Below are positions 1 through 6,094 of a stretch of DNA of 15,357 nucleotides, one piece after another. The stretch is taken from contig JAECRW010000023.1 of NCBI GenBank assembly GCA_016294985.1, positions 1-15,357 of the forward strand, given 5' to 3'. Numbering within the stretch: the first letter of the stretch is position 1; each line of letters begins with the position of its first letter. The notes beneath the pieces are model-generated. The model was not told the origin of the DNA and did no database searches. It saw nothing but the letters and a program-made list of their open reading frames with translations. Source of the stretch: Candidatus Sifarchaeum marinoarchaea (GTDB taxonomy: Archaea; Asgardarchaeota; Sifarchaeia; Borrarchaeales; Borrarchaeaceae). Made by a program: the position numbers and the translations under genes.

Positions 1-205
1 CGAGGCTGTTGTAAAGGCTTTTTACATCGGCAGCACCGTTCCTACCCCTCAGAACTTTTAACCACCGACGACAGAGCAGGGGGCTAGTGGAGCACCCCAG
101 GGTGTCATCACCTAAACAACTGCTGCGTCTCACATACATGAGACGCCCTCTAATCAACTAATACCCTGCGGATATACCCTTTCGGGTGGGGTAGTTGACT
201 TTACA
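1..205 (+). mobile_element. Putative right end / omega-RNA region of an IS200/IS605-type (tnpB) element, truncated by the window edge
   Basis: This segment is more GC-rich and far more structured than the AT-rich DNA after it. Position 125-132 pairs perfectly with 139-146 (GCGTCTCA / TGAGACGC, 6-nt loop). Position 154-160 (TCAACTA) pairs with 192-198 (TAGTTGA) and encloses the hairpin ACCC-TTTC-GGGT at 176-187. A terminal sequence of the form GGGTGGGGTAGTTGAC resembles the right ends of archaeal IS200/IS605 elements as I remember them. In that family the tnpB 3' end and right end encode the guide-binding omega-RNA. Two reading frames enter from the left and stop at 59-61 and 85-87; neither is long enough to be recognised as the TnpB C-terminus. 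The assignment rests on structure and terminal motif only. It could instead be an unrelated structured RNA. Confidence 0.45.
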
Positions 206-616
206 TCAATATCTTTTCAAGAATTCAATATCTTTCCAAGAATTTTCAATAAAACCTCCACTATTTTTAGTTTAAATCAAATGATGTTTGCATATAGAAA
301 ATTGGGTAATCTCTTCTTCACTTTCTTTGAATTTACTGAAATAATTTATTCATAGAACGATGAAGTGCTAACAAATGTTATATTAAATATCAGGAAAACC
401 TAAAACTGTATCAGAGGAACACTAATGTATATTTTGATGTATTAAATGCGCTTGGGAAAAACCAAAAATACAGGACATATGCTTTTAAACCTAAAAGAAC
501 TTAAATAAACGACGTTTCATAGTCTAAAAACTAAAAGAGAAAAAAATGTGGTAGACATTAGATAACTGCAAAATAGTAGAGGATAACGAAAACATTGACT
601 GAACAGGGGTTGGATC
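206..616. other. AT-rich intergenic region with a 19-bp tandem repeat
   Basis: No convincing gene is visible on either strand. A 19-bp unit beginning CAATATCTTT occurs twice in tandem (207-225 and 226-244) with one mismatch, directly after the putative transposon end. TATA-like stretches (for example CTTTTAAACC near 483) lie too far from nadM to be assigned to it with confidence. Confidence 0.5.
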
Positions 617-1159
617 ATGGGGCGATTAAAGCGCGGTTTGTATATAGGAAGATTTCAGCCTTTTCATAATGGACATCTCGAAGCCATAAAATACGTCTTA
701 GAAAATATAGATGAACTCATCATTGCTATAGGATCAATTCAGGACAGCCATGAGATTAAGAATCCATTTACAGCAGGGGAACGGCATTATATGATACAAA
801 GCGCACTTCTTGAAGCAGAAATACCCCATGATAAATTTTACATTATATCTATACCAGATATAGACCGAAATGCGGTATGGCTAGCACATGTGCGAACATT
901 GTGCCCGCCATTTGAAATTGTATATTCAAATAATCCACTAGTAGCTCGACTTACAAAAGAGTATGGAGAAACTGCCCAGTTGTCAACTATCCCTTTTTTT
1001 AATAGAATGCAATATACTGCAACAGAAGTACGTAGAAGGATTCTCGAAGGGGAAAATTGGGAAGATTTAGTTCCTCCTGCAGTTGCAAACATTATAAAGG
1101 AAATTAACGGCATAAAACGCATACGGGATATAGATGCCAGTGAAGGAGATCTTTTCTAG
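617..1159 (+). CDS. nadM: Nicotinamide-nucleotide adenylyltransferase, archaeal type
   Basis: This enzyme transfers AMP from ATP to NMN to give NAD+ and pyrophosphate, in cytosolic NAD synthesis and salvage. The 180-residue length fits the archaeal NadM family of roughly 170-185 residues. The nucleotidyltransferase signature GRFQPFHNGH is at residues 11-20, with both histidines of the HxGH-type motif. Family-conserved blocks follow: TAGERHYMI near 52-60, VYSNNPL near 102-108, and YTATEVRRRI near 133-142, which corresponds to the ISSTxxR-like phosphate-binding motif. The ATG at 617 has a purine-rich GGGGTTGGATC just upstream that can serve as ribosome binding site, and the protein begins a few residues before the first beta-strand, as expected. 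It is convergent with the FAD-dependent dehydrogenase, with about 35 bp between the stops. No operon partner is visible. The family assignment is firm. Confidence 0.95.
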   Translation: MGRLKRGLYIGRFQPFHNGHLEAIKYVLENIDELIIAIGSIQDSHEIKNPFTAGERHYMIQSALLEAEIPHDKFYIISIPDIDRNAVWLAHVRTLCPPFEIVYSNNPLVARLTKEYGETAQLSTIPFFNRMQYTATEVRRRILEGENWEDLVPPAVANIIKEINGIKRIRDIDASEGDLF

Positions 1160-1194
1160 AATAAAAAGAGAGAATATGTGCTGAAAATACAAGT

Positions 1195-2592
1195 CTAAGA
1201 ATAGTTTATGGTCTCGATTCCCTCTTTATGTAGTATTCCTCGGGCTGCAATGATTCCTGTAGCGGCGCTAGTAACAATGCCTCCAGACAATCCAGCACCA
1301 TCTCCAGCCACAAAAAGATTTGGGACTGGTGTTTCGAGTTTTAGATCCACTTGAATCAAGTTTGCATAAAATTTTATTTCTGGTGCGTACAGAAGAGTAG
1401 AACTGCTAGCAACTCCAGGGACAACGTTATCTAGTTTATCTAAGCCTTCCGAAATATCAGTTACTATTCGATGAGGAAAGGCCATCGCAATATCTCCAGG
1501 TGTTACGTTTAACAATGTTGGCTTAACATTACTTCGATTTATCCTTCCCCATGTACTTCTTCGCCATTGCTTTAAGTCACCAAGTCTTTGTAGAAGAGGT
1601 TTTCCCCCTCCTAATGTTGTTGTAATAGCTGCTATGCTCTGTCCATATGCAGTTGTATCTTCTATTGGTTCGGTTAAATTAACTCGAACAAGGAATGCAA
1701 AGTTTGTATTTTCACTTTTTTTTGTAAGCATTGCATGTCCATTGACGCCTATTGTAGAATCGTACACTTCCTGCACAACAAACCCTCTGGCATTCGTACA
1801 AAACGTTCTTACGAAATCATCATACGTTTTTGAATAAATATGAAACTTCGGATCATAGTTTACTTCGATAACGGGATCCATCACAATAGCAGGTACTTCA
1901 ACGCGTACTCCGATATCAATTGGACCATGTTTTATGGGGATGTTTAGTTTTCTCACTTGTTCTGCCAGCCAAGCAGCGCCAATTCTTCCAGGTGCCGCTA
2001 AAACATAACTACAGTGGATATCAGATCCATCATCTAGTTTTACTTTTCCCTGTTCAATTAGAGTTACTTTTTTTTTGAGAAACAATCGGATTCCTTTCTT
2101 GATTAAATCATCTTTAAAATTGGCAATAACACGAGGAGTGTTATCAGTTCCCATGTGTCGTTGAGGTATTGGAACAAATCGAATTCCAGATGCAGCAGCC
2201 TTGCGAGCAAGTTCGTTTACTTGTTCATCATCTGCTGTATACACATTTTTTGGAGCACCATATTTTAAAAATACGTTGTCAACATATCGCACTAACTCCC
2301 AGCTCAGTTCAGAACTACCAGTTAACGCTTCTAGGTTCCCACCAATATCAGGGCGCAAATTAAGAAGTCCACTAGAAAGTGTACCAGCACCTCCTATACC
2401 ACTCATCTGCGAACATGGATTACATTTTTCACAGACGCCGGTTATAGTCGCAGGACACTTTCTTTCATTAATATCGCGCCCCATGTCTATTAAGTGTATT
2501 TTAAGGTTACTTTTATCTGCCAGTTCCAATGCGGCAAACATTCCAGCCGGACCTGCACCAATTATTACAACATCAGTCTGCAAAAACGTCAA
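1195..2592 (-). CDS. FAD-dependent dehydrogenase (COG2509-like flavoprotein)
   Basis: This is a 465-residue flavoprotein. An N-terminal Rossmann fold carries GAGPAG at residues 12-17 and an acidic residue, D36, at the end of the second strand for the FAD ribose. A cysteine cluster follows (C46, C54, C57, C60), then a GIGGAGTLSSGLLNL block. This cysteine-rich segment leading into G-GGAG-S-G-L is typical of uncharacterised FAD-dependent dehydrogenases of the COG2509 type. The C-terminus has the second FAD motif, LFVAGDGAGLSGGI, near 426-439. The four cysteines might bind a metal or take part in redox chemistry; that is inference. The substrate is unknown. The start used is TTG at 2592; a second TTG three codons later is equally possible, and neither has a clear Shine-Dalgarno. 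The gene stands alone, downstream of the tRNA gene, with a perfect inverted repeat (2623-2645) in its upstream region. Confidence 0.85.
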   Translation of the reverse strand: MTFLQTDVVIIGAGPAGMFAALELADKSNLKIHLIDMGRDINERKCPATITGVCEKCNPCSQMSGIGGAGTLSSGLLNLRPDIGGNLEALTGSSELSWELVRYVDNVFLKYGAPKNVYTADDEQVNELARKAAASGIRFVPIPQRHMGTDNTPRVIANFKDDLIKKGIRLFLKKKVTLIEQGKVKLDDGSDIHCSYVLAAPGRIGAAWLAEQVRKLNIPIKHGPIDIGVRVEVPAIVMDPVIEVNYDPKFHIYSKTYDDFVRTFCTNARGFVVQEVYDSTIGVNGHAMLTKKSENTNFAFLVRVNLTEPIEDTTAYGQSIAAITTTLGGGKPLLQRLGDLKQWRRSTWGRINRSNVKPTLLNVTPGDIAMAFPHRIVTDISEGLDKLDNVVPGVASSSTLLYAPEIKFYANLIQVDLKLETPVPNLFVAGDGAGLSGGIVTSAATGIIAARGILHKEGIETINYS

Positions 2593-2622
2593 CTCAAAGA
2601 ATCTTTAACCCAATTTGACGAT

Positions 2623-2645
2623 TTACTTTTAGAAGTCAAAAGTAA
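2623..2645 (-). promoter_or_regulatory. Perfect 8-bp inverted repeat upstream of the FAD dehydrogenase
   Basis: TTACTTTT (2623-2630) and AAAAGTAA (2638-2645) form a perfect inverted repeat with a 7-bp spacer, 31-53 bp upstream of the TTG start. It could be a regulator binding site or a hairpin in the 5' leader. The sequence alone does not tell which. The AT-rich composition makes a chance origin possible. Confidence 0.35.
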
Positions 2646-2790
2646 GCCAGCCTATAAACCAGCTTTAAAGATTTAAAGATTATGTTTCATGTCTCAGATT
2701 CGCACTACATATTTCAAACTTTAAACCAAAAAGTACATTCAAAAGAAGATTTTATTCTCTTGAAATAGGCTAATCTCATTCTTCATTGTG

Positions 2791-2799
2791 AAAAAGAAA
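2791..2799 (-). terminator. T-rich terminator after tRNA-Arg
   Basis: Directly after the encoded CCA, the minus strand reads TTTCTTTTT followed by C. Such oligo-T tracts are the usual intrinsic termination signal of archaeal RNA polymerase. No hairpin is needed. Confidence 0.5.
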
Positions 2800-2816
2800 T
2801 GGCAGGGCGGTCGGGA

Positions 2817-2846
2817 GTTTCCCTTTCTTAATATCTCTAAGAAAGT
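2817..2846 (-). other. 30-nt tRNA intron in the T-loop (position 59/60)
   Basis: The exon reads TCGGGTTCAAA, then the insert, then TCCCGA. Splicing yields the archaeal consensus T-loop TTCAAAT. Inside the insert CTTTCTTA pairs perfectly with TAAGAAAG (7-nt loop). Exon TTC can pair with intron GAA, with the A57/G pair mismatched. This leaves the bulge A-A|A on the 5' side and A-C|T on the 3' side, a relaxed bulge-helix-bulge suitable for the archaeal tRNA splicing endonuclease. Confidence 0.75.
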
Positions 2847-2860
2847 TTTGAACCCGAGAG

Positions 2861-2920
2861 TCGACCGAGAATCATGTTAGAGATTCCCTTTTCCGCAAAT
2901 AGCCACTTTAAGAAGCATAA
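2861..2920 (-). other. About 60-nt tRNA intron in the variable region
   Basis: The insert lies between the anticodon stem (ACCGA, then A44 G45 at 2922-2921) and C48/T-stem. Near its 3' end it contains TCGGT, which can pair with the exon ACCGA as the central helix of a bulge-helix-bulge. TTATG at its start can pair imperfectly with CATGA (2876-2872) as the inner helix. With junctions after G45 and before the C at 2860, the variable region becomes AGCTC. Junctions shifted by one to three bases are also possible. Confidence 0.65.
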
Positions 2921-2981
2921 CTTCGGTTCCGGAGACCGACGTCTTATCCTGGCTTGACCACCGCCCTTTTTAGAAACCTAC

Positions 2982-2998
2982 AGAGCCAATTTGGCTCT
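2982..2998. repeat. Perfect palindrome next to the tRNA-Arg promoter
   Basis: AGAGCCAA and TTGGCTCT flank a single T. The palindrome sits between the 3' end of the tandem effector-domain gene and the tRNA-Arg gene, and touches the TATA-like box. It may be a termination or processing hairpin for the upstream gene, or an operator. No T-run immediately follows it on the minus strand. Confidence 0.5.
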
Positions 2999-3005
2999 TT
3001 AAAAA
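2998..3005 (-). promoter_or_regulatory. TATA-like box of tRNA-Arg
   Basis: The minus strand reads TTTTTAAA, centred about 34 bp before the first base of the tRNA. That is the right distance for an archaeal TATA box giving a start a few bases upstream of the acceptor stem. Confidence 0.5.
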
Positions 3006-3021
3006 GGTTGGCTTGAAGATT

Positions 3022-3642
3022 CTATTGGCGCAAAACTTGGGCCATGTCTTGAGCGGAAACCAGTGATTTGATATGAGTTACTACTCCGATCTCAGTGTCC
3101 CATACGCCTTCTAAAGTGCGTATCTTACTCTGTACAAAATTCCATGCGCTCTCTGTCGAACTCGCAAAGAAATAAAACCCTATATCAAAATCTGCTTGCT
3201 GAAATGTATAACCAACAAAAGCAGGTAAGATTGTATCAGTCATAGTTAGTTTAGATAGGGCTTGATAGACCTCAACATCCTTTGTTGGAGCGATATCAAT
3301 TTTCATCGTGAAGAGAGGAAATTCAACAGCCGTTTCTTGAGCCGCATAAGAACTTTGAAAGTCTGCAAGACTGAATTGGGCTAACCCCTTAAAAGAAGTA
3401 ATTGGATAGACCATGATCTCTCGAATCTCTTTTATACTGCGTATTCTCTGTAAAATAAAATCGTTTAACGATTCCACATCAACTGCCTGAATCATTATTT
3501 CAAGATCTGCCGTTTCAAAGATTTGCCCGATGAATAAAGGTATTACACTTTCTGTTTTTACTAGATTTTTTAATAGAAGTTCGTAGGCAAGTTTATCGTA
3601 ACCTGCTTCAACATCTAATACAATCATAAAAAGGGTCATCAT
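3022..3642 (-). CDS. Tandem Lrp/AsnC-type effector (RAM-like) domain protein lacking an HTH
   Basis: The 206-residue protein appears to contain two copies of a ferredoxin-like alpha/beta fold resembling the C-terminal ligand-binding domain of Lrp/AsnC regulators. The first copy spans about 1-85, with the segment DLEIMIQAVDVESLNDFILQ followed by IRSIKEI. The second spans about 110-195, with FDIGFYFFASSTESAWNFVQ followed by IRTLEGV. No helix-turn-helix is visible, so it probably binds a small molecule or partners with a DNA-binding protein rather than binding DNA itself. Two ATG codons open the frame. The Shine-Dalgarno GGTGAT (3650-3645) is 2 nt from the first and 5 nt from the second (3639), which favours the second. 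A TATA-like TTATATTA lies near 3684-3677. The fold assignment comes from sequence pattern only. Confidence 0.7.
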   Translation of the reverse strand: MMTLFMIVLDVEAGYDKLAYELLLKNLVKTESVIPLFIGQIFETADLEIMIQAVDVESLNDFILQRIRSIKEIREIMVYPITSFKGLAQFSLADFQSSYAAQETAVEFPLFTMKIDIAPTKDVEVYQALSKLTMTDTILPAFVGYTFQQADFDIGFYFFASSTESAWNFVQSKIRTLEGVWDTEIGVVTHIKSLVSAQDMAQVLRQ

Positions 3643-3982
3643 TAATCACCACTGTTAAATACTATTGTGCCAGTTCTAATATAATGCTGCTATCAATGAA
3701 AACCTATTCACGAGAAGGATATAGAGGCATATATATTTTTTCTGCATATTTTTTAGTAGCTTTTGTACCTATATATCGGAATTGTCGTGTTCCTTTGACC
3801 GAAATGACCATCTTTTGCCTCGAAAGCTGCAGTTCCTGTTGAGACTAATATGCATAATCGTCTCTCAATTAGTCTATATCACAGAAATCACAGAAAAACT
3901 AATATACCTAGATCTTGCCTTAAAATAAGGATAATTACTTTTCTGAAGTCTATGTGAGTCTTTTGTTAGAGTGGTAAAATTG
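3643..3982. other. Divergent intergenic region with promoter-like and repeat elements
   Basis: This region separates two divergent genes. It holds an inverted repeat, AGACTAAT (3842-3849) / ATTAGTCT (3868-3875), and a perfect 9-bp tandem duplication of ATCACAGAA (3878-3895). A TATA-like TAATATAC lies near 3899-3906 for the rightward gene, and TTATATTA near 3677-3684 for the leftward gene. No small gene with a credible start was found. The repeats are candidate operators for the XRE-CBS regulator next door; that is inference. Confidence 0.5.
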
Positions 3983-4567
3983 ATGCATTTGCCTAGCTCG
4001 AAAGATATTCGTCGCATGCGTAAACGATTAGGTCTTACACAAACAGATCTTGCCCAACGCGCAAACGTATCCCAATCACTAATTGCAAGAATAGAGTCAG
4101 GATCTGTAGATCCACGACTTTCAACCTTAAAGAGGATTCTTGAGGCATTAGAAGAATCTACTAAGGAACAACGATATACGACTGCAGAAGATGTAATGTG
4201 CCAAACGGTTATTTCAACAGGACCAGAAGACCTACTTGCGCATGCAGCAGATCTTATGAGAGAAAACGCAGTATCCCAACTCCCAGTAATTGATAAAGGT
4301 AAACAGATTGGCGCTATAGTAGAAACGTCAATCGTAAGTGAAATTATTGATTCTCCAAAAGCGCTTAATAAAAAGGTAAAAGAAGTGATGGGAACACATT
4401 TACCTTCGGTCGATCCAAAGGCTAACGTAGAGGATGTTTACAAGTTAATTAAAGAAGGACATCCGGCGGTATTAGTAGAACAAGAAGGAAAATTTTTAGG
4501 CATTATTACAAAAATTGATTTAATAAGCTATCACTTTAAGTGGCCACCAGTAGGACCTACACAATAA
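3983..4567 (+). CDS. XRE-family HTH regulator with two CBS domains
   Basis: The protein is 194 residues from the ATG at 3983. An N-terminal XRE/Cro-type helix-turn-helix spans about residues 6-60. LTQTDLAQRANVSQSLIARI is a classic HTH core, followed by ES-GSVDPRLSTL. A pair of CBS domains follows: about 65-125 (EDVM, then VSQLPVIDKGKQIGAI) and 130-190 (VKEVMG, then HPAVLVEQEGKFLGIITKID). CBS pairs usually sense adenine nucleotides or similar ligands, so this is probably a ligand-responsive transcription factor. This architecture is widespread and uncharacterised in archaea. The frame can also open at GTG 3971, but GTGGT there sits 7 nt before the ATG and looks like the ribosome binding site. 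Relatives also begin with a short MxLPS-like N-terminus, so ATG 3983 is preferred. A T-rich stretch follows the stop near 4595. Confidence 0.88.
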   Translation: MHLPSSKDIRRMRKRLGLTQTDLAQRANVSQSLIARIESGSVDPRLSTLKRILEALEESTKEQRYTTAEDVMCQTVISTGPEDLLAHAADLMRENAVSQLPVIDKGKQIGAIVETSIVSEIIDSPKALNKKVKEVMGTHLPSVDPKANVEDVYKLIKEGHPAVLVEQEGKFLGIITKIDLISYHFKWPPVGPTQ

Positions 4568-4649
4568 TAACAGTGGTTGATAAAGTAAAAAGCTTTGTTT
4601 TTTCAAGATTATAGTTCAACTGCTGAGACATTGAATAAAAGACATAAAT

Positions 4650-5108
4650 TTAGACAGACTCTTCTAGTAGATTAAGAGACTCCTTTAACTTTTCTTGATT
4701 TTCTACGCGATATTCAAAACTATTTCCTTTTCTAGTGGGTCTTCTTTCAAGAATATCTTTCTCCATAAGTCTTTTCATGTTTTGTGAAATTGTTGCTTGC
4801 GCAATTTCCTCATTGAATTCTCTTTCATATTCTTCTTTAATCTCAGCGGTGGTATGCCAACCAACCGTCAATTTACTCAAAATGAGTTTTATCTTATCCA
4901 CAACTTTAAGTGGTGTGAGACCATCATCTTGATGCCTCGCAGTTTCTGTTGTTGATTTCTTGGAGTCTATTATGTGCAATTGTTCAACTAATCCTTTTAG
5001 ATCTGTCTTTCCGATCTGTTCGATCAATTTTTTGAGGGATATGTCTGCTTCTACTACGATCATTGGTTTTCCTGTTTTTGGATCAACTTTGATTTCAAGC
5101 CTTGGCAT
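4650..5108 (-). CDS. Winged-helix DNA-binding protein
   Basis: The protein is 152 residues from the ATG at 5108. An N-terminal region of about 65 residues opens with LEIKVDPKTGKPMIVVEADI and has no recognisable family. A winged helix-turn-helix spans about 70-135: KVVDKIKLILSKLTVGWHTT, then EIAQATISQNMKRLMEKDIL as recognition helix, then the wing RRPTRKGNSFEYRV. It ends in a leucine-rich helix (KLKESLNLLEESV) that may support dimerisation. The TTG one codon earlier is less likely, because GGGGTAGAT upstream gives better spacing to the ATG. The protein is convergent with the XRE-CBS gene. The target is unknown; the spacer to its left-hand upstream side holds possible operators. Confidence 0.78.
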   Translation of the reverse strand: MPRLEIKVDPKTGKPMIVVEADISLKKLIEQIGKTDLKGLVEQLHIIDSKKSTTETARHQDDGLTPLKVVDKIKLILSKLTVGWHTTAEIKEEYEREFNEEIAQATISQNMKRLMEKDILERRPTRKGNSFEYRVENQEKLKESLNLLEESV

Positions 5109-5412
5109 CAATCTACCCCTGCTGTTAACTCTTGTTAAGAAAAATATGCATATTACCTTTAAAAAAGTCGTGTTATATGGGTATTACCTTCAGGGTTAAA
5201 TTTTTCATTTCTTACGTTAATCATCATTCTGCTGAACTTTTCAGGTTTTTATGTTGCTCACTTCACAAAATGCGCTTCCCAGTAGTTTAACGTGTCAATA
5301 TGATGATATTAAAGATTCCTTATATGAATTAAGTTAGTTTAGTTAACCTTCTCATATTAAATTTTTATTGTTAAGTTAATTTTTTTGCTTTATTAAATGC
5401 TTTTCCCAAAGA

Positions 5413-5430
5413 CCCCCTTATTTCTGATGG
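5413..5430 (-). promoter_or_regulatory. ORB-like origin recognition box, copy 1
   Basis: The minus strand reads CCATCAGAAATAAGGGGG. It matches the archaeal ORB pattern CCAnTGGAAAC followed by an A-rich step and a G-run: CCA, then GAAA, then AA, then GGGGG in order. It shares GAAATAAGGGGG exactly with the element directly upstream of orc1/cdc6. Confidence 0.5.
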
Positions 5431-5626
5431 AAAAAACAAAAATTGACGACTTAACAGACTATTTATGCTGATTTCATCTTAACATTCTAAAACATTTTAC
5501 CTATGGAGAGAATAACGATTTTGCCTAAATACTTTATTAATACAATCTCTATTAATTAGTGCTGTTTATTTCATTCTGTTACAACTTCAATCTCCTTCAG
5601 GTGTTATTTCACTAAAATACATAAAT

Positions 5627-5868
5627 ATGCGAGAAAATATTTTTGAACATATGTTCCAACAAAAACTAATCAATCAACTATTATTTTTAGATATTTTGAA
5701 TCCATGACGGTTAAAGGTTTCGAAGTTTTTTTGAAAAAATACAATTATAACTACTTCAACAACCTTACAAGACTGCAAAAATAAGGAATTATTGAAAGAC
5801 GGAGTATTGGAAAAATGTATAAGTTTAGAGTTATTAAGGAGATATTAACAGAATCTGTTTCCGACTAA
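5627..5868 (+). pseudogene. Decayed winged-helix regulator gene (frameshift plus in-frame stop)
   Basis: Three adjoining fragments read like one small winged-helix protein. The first, from ATG 5627, begins MRENIFEHMFQQ, continues with a hydrophobic helix (LINQLLFLDILNP) and stops at 5705-5707. The second, in a frame shifted by one base from 5701/5704, begins MTVKGFEVFLKKY, continues NYNYFNNLTRLQK and ends at a TAA at 5782-5784. The third continues in that same frame as GIIERRSIGKMYKFRVIKEI to a stop at 5866-5868. The order helix, HTH-like helix, LxRLQKxGIIERR and wing KMYKFRV is the common archaeal winged-helix pattern. The total of about 80 residues is normal for such a domain. It is interpreted as a gene broken by one frameshift and one nonsense change; sequencing error or chance similarity is possible. 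Confidence 0.4.
5645..5656. promoter_or_regulatory. Palindrome GAACATATGTTC, copy 1
   Basis: This is a perfect 12-bp palindrome. The same sequence recurs at 6080-6091. It overlaps the first codons of the decayed winged-helix gene. The palindromic form suggests a dimeric regulator binding site. Confidence 0.45.
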
Positions 5869-6023
5869 AACCTAATTTTAGCAGAATCTTGAGCCTTTTG
5901 TTTTTGTCGATTAATTTTCCGATGAAATTCTATGATTATTTGAAAAATAAATTAGTATTTTTTGTCGAAATGTTTTATAATTTAATTATTTTATCGAATA
6001 CGACGAAATCTTAAATTAACACT

Positions 6024-6036
6024 CCCCTTATCTTCC
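6024..6036 (-). promoter_or_regulatory. ORB-like site, weaker copy
   Basis: The minus strand reads GGAAGATAAGGGG. It matches the ORB right half GGAAACAAAGGGG at 10 of 13 positions by eye, including the G-run. It is less similar to the other two copies and may be chance. Confidence 0.3.
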
Positions 6037-6076
6037 GATCGATATTCTAAGAAAAGCAAAGCATAACTGGCATATA

Positions 6077-6094
6077 TTAGAACATATGTTCTAA
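6077..6094. promoter_or_regulatory. Perfect 18-bp palindrome containing GAACATATGTTC, copy 2
   Basis: TTAGAACATATGTTCTAA is a perfect palindrome. Its 12-bp core is identical to 5645-5656. It lies in non-coding DNA about 310 bp before the winged-helix gene at 6404. It is a candidate operator for one of the regulators flanking this spacer. Confidence 0.5.

Larger units (their letters stand above)
2800..2967 (-). tRNA. tRNA-Arg (CCG anticodon) with two introns outside the anticodon loop
   Basis: Read on the minus strand. The acceptor stem is AGGGCGG (2967-2961) paired with CCGCCCT (2810-2804), followed by discriminator G and an encoded CCA ending at 2800. T8 and G9 precede a D-arm in which GTC pairs with GAC; the D-loop contains AAGCCAGGATA with the GG pair. 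The anticodon stem TCGGT/ACCGA encloses the uninterrupted loop CTCCGGA (U33, anticodon CCG at 2932-2930, G37). The T-stem TCGGG (2857-2853) pairs with CCCGA (2815-2811). Two insertions interrupt the fold: about 60 nt in the variable region after A44-G45 (2920 to about 2861), and 30 nt in the T-loop between A59 and T60 (2846-2817). Removing both gives about 75 nt plus CCA with a normal 5-nt variable region. The exact junctions of the first intron are uncertain by a few bases. A TATA-like box lies at 2998-3005. Confidence 0.85.

Noticed and set aside
279..342. Possible C/D box sRNA (ATGATGT ... CTGA about 60 nt apart)
   Set aside because: The C box has a mismatch, there are no internal D'/C' boxes and no terminal stem. 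Such short motifs are common by chance.
2201..2608. Plus-strand open frame of 135 codons
   Set aside because: It lies inside the well-supported FAD dehydrogenase on the opposite strand and its translation has no recognisable domain.
2800..2967. Plus-strand structured RNA closed by GGGCGGT/ACCGCCC
   Set aside because: The same pairing read on the minus strand gives a complete tRNA-Arg with CCA. The plus-strand reading lacks a T-arm and any conserved RNA motif.
5898..6010. Repeated TTTGTCGA / CGACGAAA-like words
   Set aside because: The copies are short, irregularly spaced and variably oriented, so they do not make a defined repeat family by eye.
5645..6094. SOS regulon with LexA boxes
   Set aside because: The GAAC-N4-GTTC form matches the Gram-positive LexA box, but archaea generally lack LexA and no SOS genes are adjacent. 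It is kept only as an unassigned palindrome.
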